Origin: Paenibacillus ihbetae
Lineage (GTDB): Bacteria > Bacillota > Bacilli > Paenibacillales > Paenibacillaceae
NCBI RefSeq assembly: GCF_002741055.1
Contig: NZ_CP016809.1
Coordinates: forward strand, 5,000,501-5,064,500
Length of the DNA stretch: 64,000 bases
Reading direction: 5' to 3'
The notes below the pieces were generated by a model, which worked only from the letters and a program-made list of their open reading frames with translations, did no database searches and was not told the origin of the DNA. The translations under genes and the position numbers were made by a program. Shown one piece after another: positions 8,093 through 17,437 of the stretch; position 1 is the first letter of the stretch; each line of letters opens with the position of its first letter.

Positions 8093-9307
8093 ATGCGCAG
8101 ACATCAACGGCTATTCATGCTGATCATATGCTGCTGTCTGGGCCTGCTAAGCGGCTGCTGGGATGTGGTTGAGCTGAATAAGCGTGCCATTGTCGCCGGG
8201 ATCGGCGTGGATTGGAAGGAAGAGGAGAAGGAGTATCTCGTTTCCTTCCAGACGGTCATTGCCGATGAAATTTCGGGAAAGGCCGGCAGAGGAGCGACCC
8301 CTACATCCATATATAAGGCATCAGGGAAGAGTGTGGTCGAAGCGATGCGGAATGCTTCCCGCAAAGTCCCACGTATCATTTCGCTCGCCCATACCGGCCT
8401 GATCATCATCTCGGATCGCGTGGCGAGAGAGGGCATTATCGATCTTTTCGACTACCTGGACAGAGACTCGGATATCCGGCTGAATGCCGAAGTATTGATT
8501 GCAACGCAAGGACAAAGCGCGGAGGATGTCGTATCCGCATTGACGCCGATCGGAAAAATCACGGCCTTTGCGCTCGAGCAGAAGATCGATATAACGTCGG
8601 GACAGCTTGGGGAGAATTTCCGGATCGAGGTGGATGATGTAATCCGCGGATTGCTTTCGCCGGGAGGCGGGCCTGTGGTGAACGGAGTGATGATTGAAGG
8701 AAGCGTCGATAAGGTGTCCAAGATGGAAACCTTAAAAAACGCGAAAATCGAAGGATTGGCGGTCATCTCCCAAATGGCGGTTTTTAAAGGGGACCGTCTT
8801 GTGAGCTGGTTAAACGCCGATGAATCCCGGGGCATCGTTTGGATCCGAAATAAGATGAAAATCACGCCGATCCATTTGAAGTTACAGGATCAAGATGGAG
8901 AACTTTCGCTTGAAGTTATGCGGTCCAAAACAAGGCTGCGCGCAGACCTGCAGGATCCTGCGAACCCGGTTATTCACATTCACGTGGAGCCGAATTTCTC
9001 GATTCGTGAAGTAAACAGCGCGATTGACCTTCGTAATCCGGCAACGATGAAGCTCCTGGAGGATGCAGCTTCGAAGGAAGTTGCTCGTATTTTGGAGCTA
9101 GCCGTTCGTAAGAGCAAGGAAGTGAATAGCGATATTTTGGGGTTTGGTCAGGCAGTGGAGCGGTCCGATCCGTCCGCTTGGCGAACTATGAAGCATCGAT
9201 GGGATCAGCTCTTTCCCCGGGTGCAAGTGAAGTACCATGTGAAATCGGTGATACGAAATTCCCAGATGAGGGATCGTTCCGTTCTATTTAAGATCCACAA
9301 CCAATGA
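8093..9307 (+). CDS. Spore germination lipoprotein, Ger(x)C family (C subunit)
   Basis: 404 residues. It starts with a lipoprotein signal: basic MRRHQR, a hydrophobic core and the lipobox LLSGC, with the acceptor cysteine near residue 22 followed by WDVVELN, the typical GerC beginning. The rest is the extracytoplasmic GerAC domain. A lipidated cysteine anchors it on the outer face of the spore inner membrane next to the A and B subunits. It begins 17 nt after gerA; GGGAG at 8077 is the probable ribosome site. The ATGA at its end overlaps an upstream ATG of the B subunit. Confidence 0.92.
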   Translation: MRRHQRLFMLIICCCLGLLSGCWDVVELNKRAIVAGIGVDWKEEEKEYLVSFQTVIADEISGKAGRGATPTSIYKASGKSVVEAMRNASRKVPRIISLAHTGLIIISDRVAREGIIDLFDYLDRDSDIRLNAEVLIATQGQSAEDVVSALTPIGKITAFALEQKIDITSGQLGENFRIEVDDVIRGLLSPGGGPVVNGVMIEGSVDKVSKMETLKNAKIEGLAVISQMAVFKGDRLVSWLNADESRGIVWIRNKMKITPIHLKLQDQDGELSLEVMRSKTRLRADLQDPANPVIHIHVEPNFSIREVNSAIDLRNPATMKLLEDAASKEVARILELAVRKSKEVNSDILGFGQAVERSDPSAWRTMKHRWDQLFPRVQVKYHVKSVIRNSQMRDRSVLFKIHNQ

Positions 9308-9321
9308 AGGGGGAGAGTCTA

Positions 9322-10464
9322 ATGGAAAAGGTGAAAATCAGCCCATTTCAATTCTTCTCGATATTGGTTCTGTTTCAGTTCGGCACGACGCTTGTCGTGA
9401 ATTTGGGACTTGAGGCAGGCCGGGATGCTTGGATAGCGGTGCTCATTGGAATGGTGATCGGGATGCTGGTCTTCTCCTTGAATGCCTACTTGTACACGGC
9501 ATTTCCCGACAAACAGCCGGTAGAGTATTACCGATTATTGCTCGGGAAATATGTCGGCAGCCTTGTAGGACTAGTCTATGCCGTCTTTTATATGTTCTCC
9601 GCGTCTCGGGATCTCGTGGACGGAGGATTGCTGGTCATGGCGTCCGCAGCGTTGAGGGAAACGCCGCTTCTGATCGTAAATCTGCTCATGATCATGGCGG
9701 TGGCCTATGTGCTGCATCAGGGATTGGAGGTGCTGGCACGGACGGCCACGATCTTTTTGGTGATCATGTTTTTAATCGGCTTGTTCAGCGGGATCGTGAT
9801 TCTTTTTTCCGGGATCATTGACCTTCAGCTCCTGCTTCCTGTTATGGGCGAGGGATATCAGCCGATTTTGCAATCGGTGCTCAAGAAGAATATTCATTTT
9901 CCATTTGGCGAGCTCATCTGTGCGACGGTCATATTTCCGGCGGTTAACCATACCAAAAATGGGGTGAGGGCAGGTCTGCTGGCGATCTTGGTTACAGGTG
10001 TCATCTTGGCTCATGTGTCGTTGATTACGATCTCAGTACTAGGGGCGGATATTACCGAACGGGCGGTATTTCCGCTCCTGACCATGATGGGGAAGGTGGA
10101 AATTTCGGAGTTTATCGAGCGGACGCAAATCCTGATCGTGATGGTTCTGATCATCGGCGTTTTCTTTAAAATCAGCCTATATTATTATGCGGCTTTGATC
10201 AGTTCCTCCATATTGTTCAATATCCCGTACCGGAAATTAATTTATCCCTATGCGCTGGTCATACTCGGCATCTCCATTATCCTTGCCCGCTCGTACAGCG
10301 AGCATCTAATGAAAGGGGGAGCCTACCTGTATAAGGTCTTCCCGTTCTATTCGATAGGGTTACCGCTGCTGCTCGTGATCTTGTGTTTGATCCGCAAAGC
10401 CATTCTTGGAAGGCGTTCCGCCTCTTCTCACGGCTCAGGCTCCGGTCCCCCCTCCGGATCCTGA
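9322..10464 (+). CDS. Spore germination permease, GerB/GerKB family (B subunit)
   Basis: 380 residues from ATG 9322, preceded by AAGGGGGAG (9308-9315); ATG 9304 overlaps the gerC stop and lacks a site of its own. It is almost wholly hydrophobic, with about ten transmembrane helices in the APC-superfamily fold of GerAB proteins (start FQFFSILVLFQFGTTLVV). This subunit binds the germinant in characterised receptors. Gene order A-C-B is common in Bacillales. The last 30 bases overlap tail to tail with a small membrane-protein gene on the other strand. Confidence 0.92.
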   Translation: MEKVKISPFQFFSILVLFQFGTTLVVNLGLEAGRDAWIAVLIGMVIGMLVFSLNAYLYTAFPDKQPVEYYRLLLGKYVGSLVGLVYAVFYMFSASRDLVDGGLLVMASAALRETPLLIVNLLMIMAVAYVLHQGLEVLARTATIFLVIMFLIGLFSGIVILFSGIIDLQLLLPVMGEGYQPILQSVLKKNIHFPFGELICATVIFPAVNHTKNGVRAGLLAILVTGVILAHVSLITISVLGADITERAVFPLLTMMGKVEISEFIERTQILIVMVLIIGVFFKISLYYYAALISSSILFNIPYRKLIYPYALVILGISIILARSYSEHLMKGGAYLYKVFPFYSIGLPLLLVILCLIRKAILGRRSASSHGSGSGPPSGS

Positions 10465-10716
10465 ATCCGATTCCCCGGATCCTTTAGGAGCTTTCGTTTC
10501 CTGCTTCCTCTTGCGAAGGCTGCGATAGAGGTCCGGGATAACCAGTAGAGCGAGCAGCAGGAGGACCGTGATCTTTTCAACAGGAGAGAAGAGCGTAAAC
10601 CGCCAATTAATGATAAAGTTGTACCACGGAAAGCCGAAGAGAATGTCCGTAAGGATCGTTATCGCCAGACATAATACCGCGGTTAATAACGTGATTGAAT
10701 ATTTTTTCAGGAGCAT
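10435..10716 (-). CDS. Small two-helix membrane protein, unknown
   Basis: 93 residues: a hydrophobic helix (about 8-30), a loop, a second helix (about 46-64), then a basic stretch (RSLRKRKQE) and a Gly/Ser-rich tail. GGGGAG precedes the ATG at 10716. It converges on, and overlaps by 30 bases, the end of the germination permease gene. I do not recognise a family. The ribosome site and membrane topology support a real gene; function unknown. Confidence 0.6.
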   Translation of the reverse strand: MLLKKYSITLLTAVLCLAITILTDILFGFPWYNFIINWRFTLFSPVEKITVLLLLALLVIPDLYRSLRKRKQETKAPKGSGESDSGSGGGTGA

Positions 10717-10960
10717 GCGACTCCCCTGCCTTTCTTCTTAGGAGATGGTGTGGAACAGCTTCTTTTATTCCCTATCCTGTTATAGTATGGGGGGGAGGGA
10801 GGTTAAACATACCGAAGCGGGAGAACCGGCCTGCAGAGCCGCAAAATGGATGCAGACCTATGCTTTCGACATTTTTTTTAAAAAAATGCTTGCTTTTTAA
10901 CTTCAGTCGTTATATACTCTTAATTACGGTGATCACAACGAGTTGATAACCCGATCATAT

Positions 10961-11044
<84 letters not shown>

Positions 11045-11061
11045 TTCATGCAACAGCGAAT

Positions 11062-11104
11062 AAGCTCTTGAATTTGTCCTTGCGGCAATTCAAGAGCTTT
11101 TTTG
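11062..11104 (+). terminator. Terminator after tRNA-Leu
   Basis: AAGCTCTTGAATT pairs with AATTCAAGAGCTT across a 12-nt loop, followed by a T run. Confidence 0.9.
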
Positions 11105-11338
11105 TATATCTGGGCTTTTCAAAAAGCCCCTACTCACTTGAGTTGATAGCGGAACATAACCGGTTACAGCTTAAACCATAAACGAACGCTCACTTAAAAG
11201 CGGCATATTTTTTCGTCCATTCAGGTATCGACGGAGTAGAATTGCGAGCTGAAAATGTGCGTTTTTTACTCATGTCCTTTTGCTTCGAATCCTTTACACT
11301 CGGAACTGCATAATTCGACAAGAGGAAAGGGGATTCTC

Positions 11339-12094
11339 ATGCAAGCACAAGCTATCCTTCATGCCAAGGAAGTCTCCAAAATTTACGGTGAGCAGCAAAG
11401 GCCGGCACTTGACCGCGTGTCTTTCGACGCTTACTCGGGGGATTTTATCGGGATCATGGGAGCATCCGGCTCCGGCAAAACGACGCTGCTAAACGTCCTG
11501 TCCACGATTGACAAGCCAACCGGGGGAGAGATCGTGATTGGCGGCGTCAACGTCAATCAGTTGGACGATACCCGAGCTGCCGATTTTCGAAGCGGCCATC
11601 TGGGCTTTATTTTTCAGGAATACTTTTTACTGGACAGTCTGACCGTCTATGAAAATATCGCCGTTCCTCTCACCCTGCTAGGCTGGGCGCCGGACAAGAT
11701 CGAGGCGTCGGTGAGCGCCCTGGCCGAGCGGTTCGGCATCGCTACGCAGCTCTCCAAATATCCGGGAGACCTGTCCGGCGGACAACGGCAGCGGGTTGCC
11801 GCGGCACGAGCGATTGTCAAAAGACCGGCGATCCTGTTTGCGGACGAGCCGACGGGGGCTCTCGACTCCAGCTCGGCCACGGAGCTGCTTCGCACCTTGA
11901 GCGAAGCGAACGACCAGCTCGGGACGACGATCCTGATGGTGACCCATGACGCTTACGCCGCCAGCTTCTCCAAGCGGATCATGATTTTTAAGGACGGGCG
12001 GATTCAAACGCAGCTGCGTCGTGACGACGCGGATCGGCGGGAATTTTACGAAATGATCATGGAGCAGGTGGCCGCAATCGATGAGAATCGATGA
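11339..12094 (+). CDS. ABC transporter ATP-binding protein, BceA/MacB type
   Basis: 251 residues. Walker A is GASGSGKT (41-48), the signature is LSGGQRQR, Walker B is ILFADEPTGALD, and the switch histidine is in MVTHD. This is the type-VII ABC ATPase layout used by BceAB and LolD. ATG 11339 follows AGAGGAAAGGGG. Its permease starts 34 nt downstream and a two-component system follows. BceAB-type transporters protect against, and sense, cell-wall-active peptide antibiotics; the specific drug cannot be read here. Confidence 0.92.
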   Translation: MQAQAILHAKEVSKIYGEQQRPALDRVSFDAYSGDFIGIMGASGSGKTTLLNVLSTIDKPTGGEIVIGGVNVNQLDDTRAADFRSGHLGFIFQEYFLLDSLTVYENIAVPLTLLGWAPDKIEASVSALAERFGIATQLSKYPGDLSGGQRQRVAAARAIVKRPAILFADEPTGALDSSSATELLRTLSEANDQLGTTILMVTHDAYAASFSKRIMIFKDGRIQTQLRRDDADRREFYEMIMEQVAAIDENR

Positions 12095-12128
12095 CGCACA
12101 TCCTAGCAGCGCCAGAAAGGAGATATGC

Positions 12129-14105
12129 ATGAGTCTGTTTGCCATAGCCTTTAAAAACGTTAAGAAGAACGTTTCGTTTTATTTTTTGTATCTGGTATCG
12201 GTCGCCTTTATTCTTACTGTATTCTTCAGCTTCGTATCGTTCTCGATGAACGGCGTGATGCTGGCCAAAATTTCGGAGGACGGCCGGGTAGAGACAATGA
12301 GCCGCACCATCGCTGTGTTTCTGATGGCCTTCGTACTTTTTTACATGTCCTATTCCAATCAATTTTTTATGAAAAGACGGATGCGCGAGCTGGGAATTTA
12401 CGCGCTGCTCGGTTATCGGAAATCGGCGATGCTAAAGCTGCTGGCATTTGAAAACGTACTGATCTGCCTGTTGTCGCTCGTCGTCGGGATCGTTTTGGGC
12501 GCGGCGGCCCATCAGGGAATCGTGTCGGGGGTCGTAGGGCTGCTCGACCTGAGTATTGACAGATCCGCGGTTCCGTTCCTGAACGGCAAAGCTGTCTTAT
12601 TCAGCGTCCTGTTCGTCATCGGCGTCATTGCAGCCTTGTCCATCTCCAATTGGCGGCTGCTTCGGAAAACGACCTTATTGCACATGGTGAGGCTGGAGAA
12701 GAGCGGCGAGAAGAAAATGAAAATCCGCCCCGTTTCCGCCGTTATAGGCCTGATTCTTATGGTCAGCGGCGATGTGCTTGCGCTCGATTCGCGGCGCGGC
12801 AAGGAGTCCGTGTGGTCGAAGATCGGCGTCAGCCCGATCGGTTTGCTGATGACTGGACTGATCGTTTGCGGCACAGCGCTGTTCGTATATTCTTTCCTGC
12901 CTTACGTGATGCAGAAGCTCAAACAGCGGGAACGGCTCCTGTACCGGGAGATCAGCATCGTCGCAATCCCGAAGTTCATGAACCGTATTCGTACCAATGC
13001 CAAGACGTTAATCATGCTCTCCCTGTTGTCGGCCGCTACGCTTGGCGTGTTCGGATCGACCGTCTTGACCAGCTATTATCCGGTCGCTGCCCTCACCCGT
13101 ATCATTCCGTCGGCGCTCGAATTCAAGATAGAACGGCCGGAACAGGCCGAGCAGGCGATTCTGGCTTTGAACCGGACTGTCGGCGAGGGCGGGTTTCAAT
13201 CGAAAATTACCGAGCTGATCAAAGCCGGATCGACCACGGCTTCACTGCCACCGGAATATTCCCTGGCGAAGGAGAAGGGCCGGGAGCCCGGTTTCGAGCT
13301 GATGTCATCATCGGATTACGCAAGCTTGCTGAAGCAGCAGGGCAAGAAAACCAAGGATTTGCTCTTGGACGACAAGGAGGCAATTTTGGTAAAATACCGG
13401 CCTGATCCAAAGCGGCAGCACGTTGGCGAAATCTACAGCCTGAGCCTTGCGGACAACCGGACCGTGGATGTTACTGTGAAAAGGATTACTTTGGACAATC
13501 CGATTGGCTTTAACAACAGCGTGGGGACGCTGATCGTATCCGACGGCGTCTTCCGGCAATTTGCCGACAGCGGTCTGCCTGTTACGCGCGTCATGAGCAT
13601 CGATGGTCCGGGATTGCGCGACAGCAAGGAAGCGTATGAGGCGCTGCGGCCGGTGCTCGGGGACAATCCGTATTTTGCGAGCGTCTATGCCCGGACTTAT
13701 GAAATAACGTATTCAAACAGCTCGACCTTCTTGCTGCTCGGGTTTTTAACGGTGCTGTTCTTTATCGCTTCCGGCAGCATTTTATATTTCCATAATATTT
13801 CGGCCGTGACCTATGATCACGATGATTACACGATCCTGAGCAAGATGGGCTACAGCCGGAAAAAACTCAAAAAACTGATTCACCGGCAGATCCTGGTGCT
13901 GTATTCGATCCCGTTCATACTCGGTCTGGCGCACAGCATTTGCGGCCTGTTCTGCTATAAAGCGCTGCTGATGGACGATGTGCTCGGGCAAAGCTCGAAG
14001 TTCATCCTGCCGATTGCGCTGGCCCTGTCCATCTCTGTCTTCATTTATCTAATTTATTATGTTGTGACCAAACGTTCCTGCTACCGGATTGCCTTGAAGA
14101 ATTAA
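12129..14105 (+). CDS. BceB-type ABC transporter permease (FtsX domains)
   Basis: 658 residues from ATG 12129, with AAAGGAGA at 12116-12123. I count ten transmembrane helices: one at the N-terminus, groups around 45-230 and 270-310, then a soluble extracellular domain of about 220 residues between helices 7 and 8, and three C-terminal helices. This is the BceB/VraG architecture rather than MacB. The external domain is the drug- and sensor-interacting part in characterised systems. It follows the ATPase directly and is followed by a histidine kinase. Confidence 0.9.
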   Translation: MSLFAIAFKNVKKNVSFYFLYLVSVAFILTVFFSFVSFSMNGVMLAKISEDGRVETMSRTIAVFLMAFVLFYMSYSNQFFMKRRMRELGIYALLGYRKSAMLKLLAFENVLICLLSLVVGIVLGAAAHQGIVSGVVGLLDLSIDRSAVPFLNGKAVLFSVLFVIGVIAALSISNWRLLRKTTLLHMVRLEKSGEKKMKIRPVSAVIGLILMVSGDVLALDSRRGKESVWSKIGVSPIGLLMTGLIVCGTALFVYSFLPYVMQKLKQRERLLYREISIVAIPKFMNRIRTNAKTLIMLSLLSAATLGVFGSTVLTSYYPVAALTRIIPSALEFKIERPEQAEQAILALNRTVGEGGFQSKITELIKAGSTTASLPPEYSLAKEKGREPGFELMSSSDYASLLKQQGKKTKDLLLDDKEAILVKYRPDPKRQHVGEIYSLSLADNRTVDVTVKRITLDNPIGFNNSVGTLIVSDGVFRQFADSGLPVTRVMSIDGPGLRDSKEAYEALRPVLGDNPYFASVYARTYEITYSNSSTFLLLGFLTVLFFIASGSILYFHNISAVTYDHDDYTILSKMGYSRKKLKKLIHRQILVLYSIPFILGLAHSICGLFCYKALLMDDVLGQSSKFILPIALALSISVFIYLIYYVVTKRSCYRIALKN

Positions 14106-14144
14106 GTTGGTTACGATGGAGGTAATGCAAGAGGAGGGAAGCCG

Positions 14145-15797
14145 ATGCAAAAAATAGAGCGAGTTTATTTGGGGTATCAGCTCATCCTGCTCTTTAATCA
14201 ACTGCTGATCATCGCCTATTTCGGCTATGAATCGGTTGGTGGCCATGCGCTGCAGGCTTCCGATCTGTTTCTGCTCGGCTTCTCCACGCTGATTGTCATG
14301 GACGCCATCTATATCGGGGCGATGAATTTAAAGAACAGCAGGATGTTGGCACGGTTTTCGGGACTTTTGCTGCTGGTCGCTTGGTTTTTTTTATGGTCGG
14401 CGGACGGGCAGGGGATGGCTCAAACCCTATTGTCCTTCGCAGGCCCGGTCGTCTTCTATTCGACGGTCCGTTTCGGGCTGGCTTTTCTGTTTCAGGATTC
14501 CGCGTATAAGCTGCAAAGGCAAACAGATGCGATTTTGAAAATCAGCCTTGCCTTGGCGCTGCTTGTCAGAGGTTTCGGCGAGTCCTGGTCGGCCCTGATG
14601 TACCTAGCGCAGCTGCTGTTGGGAACGGTCATCTGTCTTTATCTGTTATGGATGCATCGCAGCCGTGTTCTGTTCGTGCTGAAAAATGAACGTAAACCTT
14701 TAGTGGCTTCGGTTTCTCTAGGAGTCGTTTTATTTACCGGCTATGTCCTGCAGTTCGGCCACGACTCGGCATATCTTTCCAATTCGGGTGCGTTTTTGCT
14801 GCTGTTTCTGCCGCTGTTCAGCATTCACGGCATCGCCTTCCGCAGCCGCAAGGAAATGCCTGCCTTGCACTTGTTGGGCAGCGCTGCATCAGGAATCTTC
14901 CTTGCGGCTCTCGTCGCAATGCTGTCCGCGGCCGGCTGGGCCCTGCGCTGGAATATCGCCGAAGTCTTCCTTGTCATTCACTGTGCGCTGGCGCTTCTGC
15001 TGCTTTACGGGATTCTGCGATTCGCCGGTGTCAACCGTCGGGGAGCAATGAATGCAGAAGCAGCAACGCTTGCCGCCGAGGGCTTCTACGTCCGTTCGCT
15101 GCGGCAGTTGAAGCGGGAGGAGCAGCTGCGGCGGGATTTCGCCAATTATCTCCACGATGAAGTGCTGCAGGATCTGCTTGCGGTCAAAAATCTGCTGCAT
15201 AAGTCCGATAACCCGGAGGTGCGCCGGATAATCGCCGAAACGCTGGATGATTTAAACATCTCGATCCGCCACCGGATGCAGGAATATCATCCGCCGCTGC
15301 TCGGCCGGTTGACGCTCCGGGAAAATGTGCAGAAAATGCTTGATCGAATCCGGCAGACGCATCCCATGAAGGCGTGGACGATCGAGTTCGACTGTGACGA
15401 CAAGCTGTTTTTGGTTGAACCGTACAATCTGATCGTTTACCGGTTCATCAAGGAGCTGGCAACCAATGCATTCAAGCATTCGCAGGGTTCGCGCCTCAAG
15501 GTTGCGCTGACGCAGGAACGGGAAGATGTGAAACTGATCGTCGAGGACGATGGTATAGGTCTCCTGCTTCCCGCCCCAGAGCATGTTGAGAAGAAGGGGG
15601 GGCAGGGCCGGGACGGGGAGGATCTAACGCCATTCTCCGGCGACGGCCGGCACAAGGGCCTCGCTTCGATCCGGGAGCAGGCTGCGCTGATCGGCGGGAC
15701 GCTGAAGCTGGAACGGACTTTGCCGTCCGGCTTGCGGGTAACGATTGGCTTTGCCATGAAGGGGGAGGATTCTTATGCGCATTTTATTGATCGATGA
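14145..15797 (+). CDS. Polytopic membrane sensor histidine kinase, NarL/DesK-type catalytic core
   Basis: 550 residues. About 300 residues of hydrophobic sequence, likely eight to ten helices, precede the kinase core. The phospho-acceptor is H337 in YLHDEVLQDLL, the HisKA_3-like pattern. The ATPase domain shows the N box (ELATNAFKH) and G boxes (EDDGIGL; GLASIREQA). It has no large extracellular loop. Its stop overlaps the response regulator start by 23 nt, so the two are translationally coupled. Bce transporters normally pair with a short two-helix BceS kinase, so this partner is unusual. Confidence 0.88.
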   Translation: MQKIERVYLGYQLILLFNQLLIIAYFGYESVGGHALQASDLFLLGFSTLIVMDAIYIGAMNLKNSRMLARFSGLLLLVAWFFLWSADGQGMAQTLLSFAGPVVFYSTVRFGLAFLFQDSAYKLQRQTDAILKISLALALLVRGFGESWSALMYLAQLLLGTVICLYLLWMHRSRVLFVLKNERKPLVASVSLGVVLFTGYVLQFGHDSAYLSNSGAFLLLFLPLFSIHGIAFRSRKEMPALHLLGSAASGIFLAALVAMLSAAGWALRWNIAEVFLVIHCALALLLLYGILRFAGVNRRGAMNAEAATLAAEGFYVRSLRQLKREEQLRRDFANYLHDEVLQDLLAVKNLLHKSDNPEVRRIIAETLDDLNISIRHRMQEYHPPLLGRLTLRENVQKMLDRIRQTHPMKAWTIEFDCDDKLFLVEPYNLIVYRFIKELATNAFKHSQGSRLKVALTQEREDVKLIVEDDGIGLLLPAPEHVEKKGGQGRDGEDLTPFSGDGRHKGLASIREQAALIGGTLKLERTLPSGLRVTIGFAMKGEDSYAHFIDR

Positions 15798-16392
15798 TCA
15801 TGCGTTGTTTGCGAAAAGCCTGGAGATTGCTCTGGAAGGGGCTCCGGAGATCGAGCGGCTCTGGACGCTGGCTGACGTGAAGCGGGCGGCTTGGGAAATC
15901 CGCGAAAATCGGCCCGATCTCGTCCTGGTCGATGTCAATCTGAGCAATATCAGCGATGAAGATGGCCTGATGCTGGCCAAGCGGATCGTGCAGGATATTC
16001 CCGGAACCGCCGTCGTAATCTTGACCGGTTACGATTTGCCAGTATACCGATTTGAAGCGCAAAAGATTGGAGCCAAAGGGTTCATCAATAAAAATATTGA
16101 GCCGGACAAATTGCTGACCATTTTGCAGCAAATCCACGTCGGCCACTCCTACTTCCCTTCCAGCGGGGATGGCATCGAATATATCGAAGAGCTGACAGAT
16201 AGTGAGCGGACTATTCTCCAGTGGCTAAGCGATGGATACAAGCGGAAAGAGATCGCAGACAGGCTGCATATCAGCGAACGAACCGTATCCAACCACCTGC
16301 AGCATATCTTCGACAAGCTGGATGTCACGTCATCCCTGGAAGCAGTTTCTAAAGGGACGAAGCTCGGGTATGTCAAGCCGGGCTATAAGTGA
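15775..16392 (+). CDS. Response regulator, NarL/FixJ family (LuxR-type HTH)
   Basis: 205 residues. The receiver has the acidic pair D7/D8, phospho-acceptor D53 (LVLVDVN) and K107-region lysine after KGFINK. The C-terminal LuxR HTH shows LTDSERTILQWLSDGYKRKEIA and the recognition helix ISERTVSNHLQHIF. ATG 15775 follows AAGGGGGAG inside the kinase gene. Together with the kinase it probably controls the adjacent ABC transporter; no clear binding site was found upstream of 11339. Confidence 0.92.
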   Translation: MRILLIDDHALFAKSLEIALEGAPEIERLWTLADVKRAAWEIRENRPDLVLVDVNLSNISDEDGLMLAKRIVQDIPGTAVVILTGYDLPVYRFEAQKIGAKGFINKNIEPDKLLTILQQIHVGHSYFPSSGDGIEYIEELTDSERTILQWLSDGYKRKEIADRLHISERTVSNHLQHIFDKLDVTSSLEAVSKGTKLGYVKPGYK

Positions 16393-16438
16393 AAAAGCTT
16401 CTAACCGGCCGATGATGCCGGTTAGGAGCTTTTTTTTG
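16393..16438 (+). terminator. Terminator after the ABC/two-component operon
   Basis: AAAAGCTTCTAACCGGC pairs with GCCGGTTAGGAGCTTTT around a 7-nt loop and ends in eight Ts. Confidence 0.92.
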
Positions 16439-16521
16439 CAATAAAGTGAGGCCCAGACCAGAGATCCAATAATTGCCGGCACCGTGCACTTAAGCACCTT
16501 GATAGGGAACCGGCGCTTCCA

Positions 16522-17157
16522 TTACTGTCTTTGGAATGCTACCTTTAGGCCCAGTCCAATGTAGATCGCTCCAACGAATTTGCCGCTCCACCGGCTTAGG
16601 CATCTGATCCATGGCGACCGTTTAACCATTTTTCCAAGCGAAGAGACGCTTAATACAATCGCGGTTGTATACAAGATGCTTAAAATCACAAAGATCAATC
16701 CCAGGACTAAGAACTGCCCGACCGCTTCACCGCGTTCGTGATGAATAAATTGAGGCAGGAATGCCAGAAAGAATAATGCCGTCTTTGGATTGAGAAGCTC
16801 TGCGACTGTTGCCGAAGCATAGGATTTCAGGGAGCCTGCCGATTCAACCTTGGGCATTTGCGGTTCGGAGGGCTTGCTTAGGATTGCGCGAATCCCTAGG
16901 TATAGCAAGTAGGCTGCGCCTGCAAATTTAACAACATTGAAGGCAAGTGCAGAAGTCATCAATATTGCGGAAAGACCTACCGTTGCAAATAAGGTATGAA
17001 GGAAATCCCCGGTAGCGATCCCGAGTCCAGCCATAATGCCTCCTTTTCTCCCGTTCTGAACGGTGCGGGTAATGGTGAGCAGAACGGCGGGTCCCGGGAT
17101 CAAAAACAGTCCGAGAACAACGAGGATGTAAGTCGTTAACGTCGGAAAATCGAGCAT
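16522..17157 (-). CDS. LysE/RhtB-family amino-acid exporter
   Basis: 211 residues from ATG 17157, which has AAGGGGGAG just upstream; the ATG at 17184 does not. Six hydrophobic helices and the family motif LFLIPGPAVLLTITRTVQNGRKGGIMAGLGIATGD in pieces near residues 16-50 (key GP and GxxxGxxxGD). It likely exports amino acids or small metabolites across the cytoplasmic membrane. A promoter with an overlapping palindrome lies upstream (17209-17248), suggesting repressor control. Confidence 0.88.
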   Translation of the reverse strand: MLDFPTLTTYILVVLGLFLIPGPAVLLTITRTVQNGRKGGIMAGLGIATGDFLHTLFATVGLSAILMTSALAFNVVKFAGAAYLLYLGIRAILSKPSEPQMPKVESAGSLKSYASATVAELLNPKTALFFLAFLPQFIHHERGEAVGQFLVLGLIFVILSILYTTAIVLSVSSLGKMVKRSPWIRCLSRWSGKFVGAIYIGLGLKVAFQRQ

Positions 17158-17208
17158 GTTAAACTCCCCCTTTATGATTTCCAAGTGATATTTTTTCGTG
17201 ACTCAAAC

Positions 17209-17248
17209 CATCTGTCCCTATATTAGGGTCAGATGATTTAGATGGCAA
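17209..17248 (-). promoter_or_regulatory. Promoter with overlapping palindromic operator upstream of the LysE gene
   Basis: On the minus strand TTGCCA (17248-17243), a 17-nt spacer and TAATAT (17225-17220). The -10 lies in the centre of a 27-bp near-perfect palindrome (17209-17235): CATCTG, t, CCCTA, tat, TAGGG, t, CAGATG. The position suits a dimeric repressor blocking the promoter. Confidence 0.55.
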
Positions 17249-17268
17249 CCAGGTGAATCGGTAATCAT

Positions 17269-17303
17269 GCTGCTCTTGGAACTAATCGGATGAGCAGCTT
17301 TTT
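17269..17303 (+). terminator. Orphan terminator-like hairpin
   Basis: GCTGCTC (17269-17275) pairs with GAGCAGC (17292-17298), followed by TTTTT. No plus-strand gene is seen immediately upstream, so it may end a short leader RNA or be incidental. Confidence 0.45.
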
Positions 17304-17437
17304 CTGTTCCGTTTTATGGGGTGTTGGCATTATACTTATAGTAATGAATGGTCTTGGAGCTGGCGACAGGATGTCGCCGTTCCATCATGGATAGATGGAC
17401 AGTAGGGAGAATGGACCGGAAAGGGGGAGAGGTCGAC

